The notes beneath the pieces are model-generated. The model ran no database searches, was not told the DNA's origin, and saw only the letters and a program-made list of their open reading frames with translations. Positions 1-3,925 of a stretch of 6,341 bases of DNA are shown here, one piece after another. The number at the start of each line of letters is the position of its first letter. Positions within the stretch are counted from its first letter, which is position 1. A program made the translations under genes and the position numbers. This DNA is from an uncultured Acetatifactor sp. GTDB lineage: Bacteria > Bacillota > Clostridia > Lachnospirales > Lachnospiraceae. Location: contig CANRMK010000144.1 of assembly GCA_947631715.1 (NCBI GenBank), positions 1-6,341 on the forward strand, given 5' to 3'.

Positions 1-213
1 ATCCGGGCCCAGGGGAAAAAGATAAACGACCACTTTTACACAGGCCAGAAGGTGCCGGTGAGTCTCGGATATTTTGACTTCCCGGAGGAGCTTGTGATCC
101 GGGTGTATGCGCTGTACAGGGAGGATTGGGTCTATCTGGAGAAATGGCCTCCTATGACGGACGGCAGGGCGTGCAGCCTGGACGGCCTGGATGTGACGGA
201 AGAATATAGATAG
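1..213 (+). CDS. 3' end of an unrecognised protein (partial)
   Basis: Reading frame 1 is open from the first base to a TAG stop at 211-213 and gives 70 residues; the start lies outside the window. The other two plus frames contain stops in this stretch, and codon choice (CTG, GTG, GAG, AGG) matches the downstream genes, so it is probably a real gene end. The tail is mixed and soluble in character, rich in aromatic and acidic residues (for example GYFDFPEEL and WVYLEKWPP), with no membrane segment, metal motif or repeat. I do not recognise the family. It converges with the minus-strand gene ending at 297, and a strong hairpin lies just after its stop. Confidence 0.6.
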   Translation: MRAQGKKINDHFYTGQKVPVSLGYFDFPEELVIRVYALYREDWVYLEKWPPMTDGRACSLDGLDVTEEYR

Positions 214-217
214 AGTA

Positions 218-251
218 TTTAAGGCGCTGCCGGAAATGGCAGCGCCTTGAA
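218..251. terminator. Hairpin between convergent genes, probable bidirectional terminator
   Basis: AAGGCGCTGCC (221-231) and GGCAGCGCCTT (238-248) form a perfect 11-bp stem around a 6-nt loop. It can extend to about 14 bp by T220-G249, T219-A250 and T218-A251. It begins 4 nt after the stop of the upstream plus gene and lies about 45 nt past the stop of the minus gene, as expected for a shared terminator. The T-tract is weak on both strands (TTGAAACT on plus, TTAAATACT on minus), so termination efficiency is uncertain. Confidence 0.7.
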
Positions 252-296
252 ACTGGCTGAGGAAATGGACATGCACATCGCTTTCGGCAGATTGCG

Positions 297-803
297 TCAG
301 CCGTGAATGCCAGCCCCGGCGGTTGCCGCTGCTGCTCCGGCGATCGAAGCGCGGAACAGCATGTTGCGAATTGCCATGACAACAGCCAGCACGACAACAG
401 GATCCGCGTCATCGACGATATCGAGCTCACTCTTTAAGAGCGCCACCTTGAGAGTTCCGATGTTTTTGTCACCTTTTGTCACTTTGTATTTGGTGCTGAC
501 AATGCTGCCTGCAACATCCCAGTCCAGGCCTTTGACAACGAAATTCGGCTGGATCGAGACTTTCGATTTCCGTTCTACGACCGCAATTTCTGCCCCGTCC
601 TTGAGAACTGCAAAGGAAACCAGCCCCGTGGCGCCCCGCTGCTCAATGTCTCCGAGCTTTTGGCCATCTGCGCCGGTTACAGATATCATATGGCCTTCCG
701 CCGAGGTGTCACGCTCAAGATAATAGAGCGCCTCGTCATTTTCTCCGGTCACAGTTACCTTATCCAGCTTGTCGAACATTTTACCTTTGATGAATAGTTT
801 CAT
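297..803 (-). CDS. LURP-one-related (YxjI-type, Tubby C-terminal-like) family protein
   Basis: This 168-residue protein resembles the bacterial LURP-one-related (LOR) family, a Tubby/scramblase-like beta-barrel fold. The visible family pattern is an N-terminal MKLFIKGK start, alternating strands with short charged turns, the FVVKGLDWDVAGSI segment near residues 89-102, then a YKV..GDKNIGTLK repeat and a closing hydrophobic helix (VVVLAVVMAIRNML). The biochemical role of bacterial members is not established. The start at 801-803 is chosen because it is preceded by AGAAGGGG at 5-nt spacing. An in-frame ATG at 882-884 lies upstream of the predicted transcription start and would add 27 unlike residues. 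There is no signal peptide. The last 17 or so residues are an Ala/Gly-rich tail (ASIAGAAAATAGAGIHG) beyond the usual family end. The gene appears monocistronic and is transcribed away from metY. Confidence 0.85.
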   Translation of the reverse strand: MKLFIKGKMFDKLDKVTVTGENDEALYYLERDTSAEGHMISVTGADGQKLGDIEQRGATGLVSFAVLKDGAEIAVVERKSKVSIQPNFVVKGLDWDVAGSIVSTKYKVTKGDKNIGTLKVALLKSELDIVDDADPVVVLAVVMAIRNMLFRASIAGAAAATAGAGIHG

Positions 804-808
804 TTCTA

Positions 809-816
809 CCCCTTCT
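809..816 (-). promoter_or_regulatory. Ribosome binding site of the LOR gene
   Basis: On the minus strand AGAAGGGG stands 5 nt before the ATG at 801-803. It supports this start over the in-frame ATG at 882-884. Confidence 0.7.
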
Positions 817-870
817 TTCCTCGTTTTTAAAATATGAATCTGTCGAACAGCCGTCCATTTAACATTTATT

Positions 871-899
871 ATTATATCACCCAAATGTGAGGAAGTCTA
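871..899 (-). promoter_or_regulatory. Sigma-A-type promoter of the LOR gene
   Basis: On the minus strand the -35 box TAGACT (plus coordinates 894-899, four of six consensus matches) is separated by exactly 17 bp from a perfect -10 box TATAAT (871-876). Transcription would begin near 864, leaving a leader of about 60 nt before the ATG at 801-803. This is a sequence match only. Confidence 0.7.
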
Positions 900-904
900 C
901 CTTT

Positions 905-927
905 GCCTGAAAAAGCAAGCTTCAGGC
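905..927. promoter_or_regulatory. Inverted repeat between divergent promoters, possible operator
   Basis: GCCTGAA (905-911) and TTCAGGC (921-927) are perfect 7-bp arms around a 9-nt centre. The dyad begins 5 bp upstream of the LOR -35 box and ends 36 bp upstream of the metY -35 box. That placement suits a regulator site for one or both divergent genes. There is no T-tract after it, so it is a poor terminator. No known operator consensus is recognised. Confidence 0.35.
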
Positions 928-963
928 GGATTTTGCGTACAAGAAGTTCTCTTTTTCATTTTA

Positions 964-992
964 TTGACACAAGGGCATGCTTTGAATAAAAT
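964..992 (+). promoter_or_regulatory. Strong sigma-A-type promoter of metY
   Basis: A perfect -35 box TTGACA (964-969), 17 bp, then TAAAAT (987-992, five of six). Transcription should begin near 999-1000, giving a leader of about 168 nt. This is the best promoter in the window. Confidence 0.8.
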
Positions 993-1061
993 AAAAGTAT
1001 CGAAATCAGTATTGTTTTGAGCAAAAAGGCAACAGCGCAAAGCAGGCGGCTGAACGGACCC

Positions 1062-1167
1062 GAAAAGAAAAAGAAAAGAAAAATAAGTAAAGAAAAACAG
1101 AAAAAGAAAAAACGGGAAAAAGAAAAAAAGAGGAAAAAGAAAAAACGAGGAAAAGAGGAAAAGCAAA
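1062..1167 (+). repeat. Low-complexity polypurine (A/G) leader before metY
   Basis: Of these 106 bases only six are pyrimidines (T1084, T1088, C1098, C1113, C1146, C1164). The longest uninterrupted purine run is 32 nt at 1114-1145. The tract is built of irregular AAAAG and GAGGAAAA units and runs right up to the metY start codon. It lies inside the predicted metY transcript, so the mRNA leader would be nearly unstructured and A-rich. The first part of the leader (about 1000-1061) is ordinary sequence in which I see no recognisable riboswitch or T-box. Confidence 0.85.
1155..1158 (+). promoter_or_regulatory. Ribosome binding site of metY
   Basis: GAGG lies 9 nt before the ATG at 1168. It is the last of several GAGG-containing units in the polypurine leader (others at 1130-1133 and 1147-1150) and the only one at normal spacing. 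It supports ATG 1168 as the start. Confidence 0.65.
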
Positions 1168-2463
1168 ATGAACGGACATTTGATCGGAACGGAATGTGTA
1201 CAGGGGGGATATACCCCCGGAAACGGGGAACCCAGGCAGATCCCCATCATACAGTCTACCACTTTCCGCTATGAGACCAGCGAAGACATGGGGAAGCTGT
1301 TTGACCTGGAGGCCTCCGGATATTTTTACACCAGGCTGCAGAATCCCACCAACGATATGGTGGCGGCGAAGATTGCGGCTTTGGAGGGAGGCAGCGCGGC
1401 TATGCTGACCTCCTCCGGGCAGGCGGCGAATTTCATGGCGCTGTTCAATATCTGCGAGACAGGCTCCCACATTGTGGCGTCTTCCTCCATATACGGCGGG
1501 ACTTATAACCTGATCTCCGTGACTATGGCGAAGATGGGGATCGACGCCACATTTGTCTCCCCTGACTGCACGGACGAGGAGCTGGAGGCGGCGTTTCGGG
1601 ACAATACCAGGGCGGTATTCGGTGAAACCATTGCCAACCCTGCCCTCACTGTGCTGGATATCGAGAGATTTGCGAAAGCGGCCCATGCCCACGGCGTGCC
1701 GCTGATCGTGGACAATACGTTCCCCACCCCTGTAAACTGCAGGCCTATCGAATGGGGAGCGGATATCGTGACCCATTCCACCACAAAGTATATGGACGGC
1801 CACGGGGCGGCGGTGGGCGGCGCCATTGTGGACTCCGGAAAGTTCGACTGGATGGCCCACGCCGATAAATTCCCGGGGCTCTGCACTCCGGACGAGTCCT
1901 ATCACGGGGTCACATATGCGGAGAAATTCGGGAAAGAGGGCGCGTTCATCACAAAGGCCACGTCCCAGCTGATGCGGGATCTGGGCTGTATCCAGGCGCC
2001 CCAGAACGCTTTCTACTTAAATCTCGGGCTGGAATCTCTGCATGTGAGAATGCCGAGGCATGTGGAGAACGGTCAGGCTGTGGCGGAGTTTTTGGCCAGC
2101 CACCCAAAGGTGAAGTGCGTCAGCTACCCGGGGCTTAAGACGGACAGGTATTATGAGCGTGCGAGAAAGTATCTTCCCAACGGCGGCTGCGGCGTGGTTT
2201 CCTTTGAACTGCAGGGCGGAAAGGAAGCTGCGGAGATCTTCATGAAGAACTTAAAGCTGGCAGCCATTGAGACCCATGTGGCCGATGCGAGGACATGCTG
2301 TCTGAATCCGGCCACCTCCACTCACAGGCAGATGAACGAGGAACAGCTGAAAGCGGCGGGAGTGCCGGCGGGACTGATCCGGATCTCCTGCGGCCTGGAG
2401 GATAAGGAGGATTTGATCGCCGATCTGTCCCAGGCACTGGATGCGATTTCCACAAACTCTTGA
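1168..2463 (+). CDS. metY: O-acetylhomoserine sulfhydrylase (O-acetylhomoserine aminocarboxypropyltransferase)
   Basis: This 431-residue protein is a PLP-dependent Cys/Met-metabolism enzyme. It is predicted to make homocysteine from O-acetyl-L-homoserine and sulfide in the cytoplasm, the direct sulfhydrylation route to methionine. Visible family features are YTRLQNPT (Tyr54 and Arg56, phosphate contacts across the dimer), SSGQAA (82-87, phosphate loop), SIYGGT (Tyr109 stacks on the cofactor), VDNT with Asp182 for the pyridine nitrogen, and HSTTKYMDGHG with Lys207 as Schiff-base lysine. The long insert after Lys207 and the HVADARTCCLNPATSTHRQ segment near the C terminus, with a total near 430, fit MetY rather than the shorter (about 380-residue) MetB/MetC types. 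Exact substrate preference (acetyl versus succinyl, sulfide versus methanethiol) cannot be read from sequence. The gene has its own promoter and the polypurine leader. The next gene starts 56 nt downstream with no terminator between. Confidence 0.92.
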   Translation: MNGHLIGTECVQGGYTPGNGEPRQIPIIQSTTFRYETSEDMGKLFDLEASGYFYTRLQNPTNDMVAAKIAALEGGSAAMLTSSGQAANFMALFNICETGSHIVASSSIYGGTYNLISVTMAKMGIDATFVSPDCTDEELEAAFRDNTRAVFGETIANPALTVLDIERFAKAAHAHGVPLIVDNTFPTPVNCRPIEWGADIVTHSTTKYMDGHGAAVGGAIVDSGKFDWMAHADKFPGLCTPDESYHGVTYAEKFGKEGAFITKATSQLMRDLGCIQAPQNAFYLNLGLESLHVRMPRHVENGQAVAEFLASHPKVKCVSYPGLKTDRYYERARKYLPNGGCGVVSFELQGGKEAAEIFMKNLKLAAIETHVADARTCCLNPATSTHRQMNEEQLKAAGVPAGLIRISCGLEDKEDLIADLSQALDAISTNS

Positions 2464-2488
2464 CCTTTGCACTTTAAACTGCTAAAAT
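2460..2488 (+). promoter_or_regulatory. Probable promoter of the aldolase-like gene, overlapping the metY stop
   Basis: TTGACC (2460-2465, five of six), a 17-bp spacer, and TAAAAT (2483-2488, five of six). The TGA of the -35 box is the metY stop codon. Transcription would begin near 2495, about 25 nt before the ATG at 2520. This suggests that the aldolase-like gene and those after it can be expressed independently of metY. Confidence 0.6.
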
Positions 2489-2519
2489 CAAATGGCATTA
2501 CAGAGAGGAGAAAGGTGCA

Positions 2520-3494
2520 ATGAAAGAGATATCAAAGCTGATGGAATACCGTCCGGGGGTACAGGTCGTAGATGCGACTCTGCGGGACGGGGGACTGGTG
2601 AACGATTTTTACTTTTCAGATGAATTTGTGAGGGCTCTTTATCAGACGAACCTAAAGACCGGCGTGGACTATATGGAATTCGGCTACAAGGCCTCCAGGG
2701 AAATGTTCGACGAGAGCAAATTCGGCAAGTGGAAGTTCAGCAATGACGATGATATCCGCGCCATTGTGGGAGACAATGATACGGATTTGAAGATCTCCGT
2801 TATGGCGGACGTGGGGCGCTGCGACTATAAGAAGGATATCATCAACAGAGCGGACAGTCCCATCGACCTGATCCGGGTGGCTACCTACCTGAACACCATT
2901 CCTGGTGCGGTGGACATGATCGAGGACGCGGCCAGGAAAGGGTATGAGGTGAGCTGCAACATCATGGCAATCTCCAATGCCCAGGAGGGAGACTTAAGAG
3001 CGGCTCTGGATATCCTGGGGCAGACTCCCGTTGATGTGTTCTATATCGTGGACAGTTACGGCGCTATGTATCCGGAACAGATAGCCCGTCTGGCGGATCT
3101 GTATCTAAACATGGCGGCAAAGTACAATAAGAAAGTGGGTATCCACGCCCACAATAACCAGCAGTTGGCCTTTGCCAACACCATTGAAGCCGTGGGAGAC
3201 GGCGTGGACTGGCTGGACGCCACCTATGCCTCCATGGGGAGAGGAGCCGGCAACTGCGCTATGGAGCTTCTGCTGGGCTTCCTAAAGAACCCCAAGTACA
3301 ATGTGTATCCTGCCATTCAGTTTATCGATAAATACATTGGAAAGCTGAAAGCGGACGGTGTTGTCTGGGGCTATGACCTGCAGTACCTGATGACGGGGCT
3401 GTTGAATCAGCACCCCAGAAGCGCCATTCAGTTCACCAAGGACAAGCGCACGGATTATGCGGAGTTCTACCGGGAAGTGGTGGCACAGGACTGA
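2520..3494 (+). CDS. DRE-TIM metallolyase family (HMGL-like) aldolase domain protein, substrate unknown
   Basis: This 324-residue TIM-barrel protein belongs to the DRE-TIM family, which includes HMG-CoA lyase, isopropylmalate synthase and 4-hydroxy-2-oxovalerate aldolase. The signature DATLRDGG (18-25) supplies the metal-binding Asp18 and catalytic Arg22/Asp23, and IHAHNN supplies metal ligands His209 and His211. MGRGAGN (239-245) is the conserved late barrel loop. It looks closest to the 4-hydroxy-2-oxovalerate aldolase-like branch often annotated only as an aldolase catalytic domain protein. After the barrel there is a short helical tail (WGYDLQYLMTGLLNQHPRS and beyond). No acylating aldehyde dehydrogenase partner is visible nearby, and the His that follows RDG in true HOA aldolases is Leu here. 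The likely chemistry is metal-dependent carbon-carbon bond cleavage or formation, but the substrate cannot be stated. AGGAG at 2506-2510 supports the start; a likely promoter is at 2460-2488. Confidence 0.8.
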   Translation: MKEISKLMEYRPGVQVVDATLRDGGLVNDFYFSDEFVRALYQTNLKTGVDYMEFGYKASREMFDESKFGKWKFSNDDDIRAIVGDNDTDLKISVMADVGRCDYKKDIINRADSPIDLIRVATYLNTIPGAVDMIEDAARKGYEVSCNIMAISNAQEGDLRAALDILGQTPVDVFYIVDSYGAMYPEQIARLADLYLNMAAKYNKKVGIHAHNNQQLAFANTIEAVGDGVDWLDATYASMGRGAGNCAMELLLGFLKNPKYNVYPAIQFIDKYIGKLKADGVVWGYDLQYLMTGLLNQHPRSAIQFTKDKRTDYAEFYREVVAQD

Positions 3495-3525
3495 CTGCCT
3501 GCAGAATGGGGCAGCGCGGCAGGGA

Positions 3526-3545
3526 CCGGAGGGCGGCAGCTCCGG
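3526..3545 (+). other. Small GC-rich hairpin before the zinc-finger gene
   Basis: CCGGAG (3526-3531) pairs with CTCCGG (3540-3545) around an 8-nt loop in the 64-nt gap between the aldolase-like gene and the next one. It ends 3 nt before that gene's ribosome binding region and has no T-tract. It could influence translation or RNA processing, or be chance in GC-rich sequence. Confidence 0.3.
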
Positions 3546-3558
3546 CATAGGGTGAAAT

Positions 3559-3879
3559 ATGGACTGTAAAGAGTTTGAGAGAATGATCCCGGATTATATC
3601 GCCGGCCGGATGGATCATCAGTCTCTGAAAAAATTCAGCGAACATATGGAGAACTGCAGGGACTGTCAGGAGGAGCTGACGATCCAGTTTCTGGTGACGG
3701 AGGGCGTTTCGCGGCTGGAGGACGGCAGCGTTTTCGATCTCCAGGGAGAGCTGGACGAAAGGCTTAAGGCAGGAAAAAAGAAGATCAGACGATACGACAG
3801 GTTCCTTAAGGCGGGCCTGGCGCTGGAGGCTGCCGCCGCGGGCTGTCTGGCGGCGGCGATCCTGTGGTTCCTGATCTGA
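3559..3879 (+). CDS. zf-HC2 (anti-sigma-like) zinc-finger protein with C-terminal membrane anchor
   Basis: This 106-residue protein begins with a zinc-binding anti-sigma-type domain: Cys3, then His29-X3-Cys33-X2-Cys36, the four ligands expected of zf-HC2/ZAS domains, with the usual PDYIAGRMDH linker between. A charged, helical middle follows (about 40-83, including KKKIRRYDRFLK). One hydrophobic segment, residues 85-106, runs to the last residue. The basic residues just before it predict a cytoplasmic zinc finger held by a C-terminal anchor with no outside domain. In the known family such domains bind and hold ECF sigma factors, but no sigma gene is adjacent here, so the partner is unknown. 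AGGGTGA at 3549-3555 serves as ribosome binding site. It sits 64 nt after the aldolase-like gene and 42 nt before polA, so co-transcription is likely. Confidence 0.75.
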   Translation: MDCKEFERMIPDYIAGRMDHQSLKKFSEHMENCRDCQEELTIQFLVTEGVSRLEDGSVFDLQGELDERLKAGKKKIRRYDRFLKAGLALEAAAAGCLAAAILWFLI

Positions 3880-3902
3880 GAAAATCGTATGGGAAAGGGT
3901 CT

Positions 3903-3925
3903 ATGCGGGCGGAATGAGGGAATGA
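3903..3925 (+). other. Chained mini-ORFs and tandem 8-bp repeat at the polA start
   Basis: Two tiny reading frames lead into polA: ATG CGG GCG GAA TGA (3903-3917) and ATG AGG GAA TGA (3914-3925). Each stop overlaps the next start as ATGA, and the last overlap is the polA ATG at 3922. The motif GGAATGAG is directly repeated at 3911-3918 and 3919-3926. Whether the mini-ORFs are translated is unknown. Confidence 0.4.

Noticed and set aside
307..723. Plus-strand 138-residue open frame opposite the LOR gene
   Set aside because: It is the antisense shadow of a recognisable family protein and has no ribosome site or family features.
804..884. N-terminal extension of the LOR protein from the ATG at 882-884
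   Set aside because: The extension spans the predicted -10 box and leader, is unlike the family N terminus, and the internal ATG has the good ribosome site.
1114..1145. Polypurine run as a retroelement priming tract or CRISPR-like repeat
   Set aside because: No reverse transcriptase, regular repeat-spacer structure or Cas gene is present; units are irregular and lie within an ordinary gene leader.
897..1262. Minus-strand open frame encoding a Phe/Leu-rich protein that looks like membrane helices
   Set aside because: It is the complement of the polypurine leader (TTTTTC repeats read as Phe and Leu) and overlaps the metY start and promoter; it is a low-complexity artefact.
1017..1274. TTG-started Lys-rich open frame (85 residues) in the metY leader
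   Set aside because: It has no ribosome binding site before the TTG, its lysines come from the A/G tract, and it continues out of frame into metY. Chance reading of purine-rich DNA is the simpler view.
1006..1905. Minus-strand 299-residue open frame opposite metY
   Set aside because: It is antisense to an unambiguous PLP enzyme and runs into the polypyrimidine strand of the leader; long antisense frames are common in GC-rich coding DNA.
3889..3921. Alternative polA start at ATG 3889 (11 more residues)
   Set aside because: It is in frame and open, but has a weak ribosome site, and polA proteins of this type begin MSEK-VLIDG, matching ATG 3922. It is kept only as a possibility.
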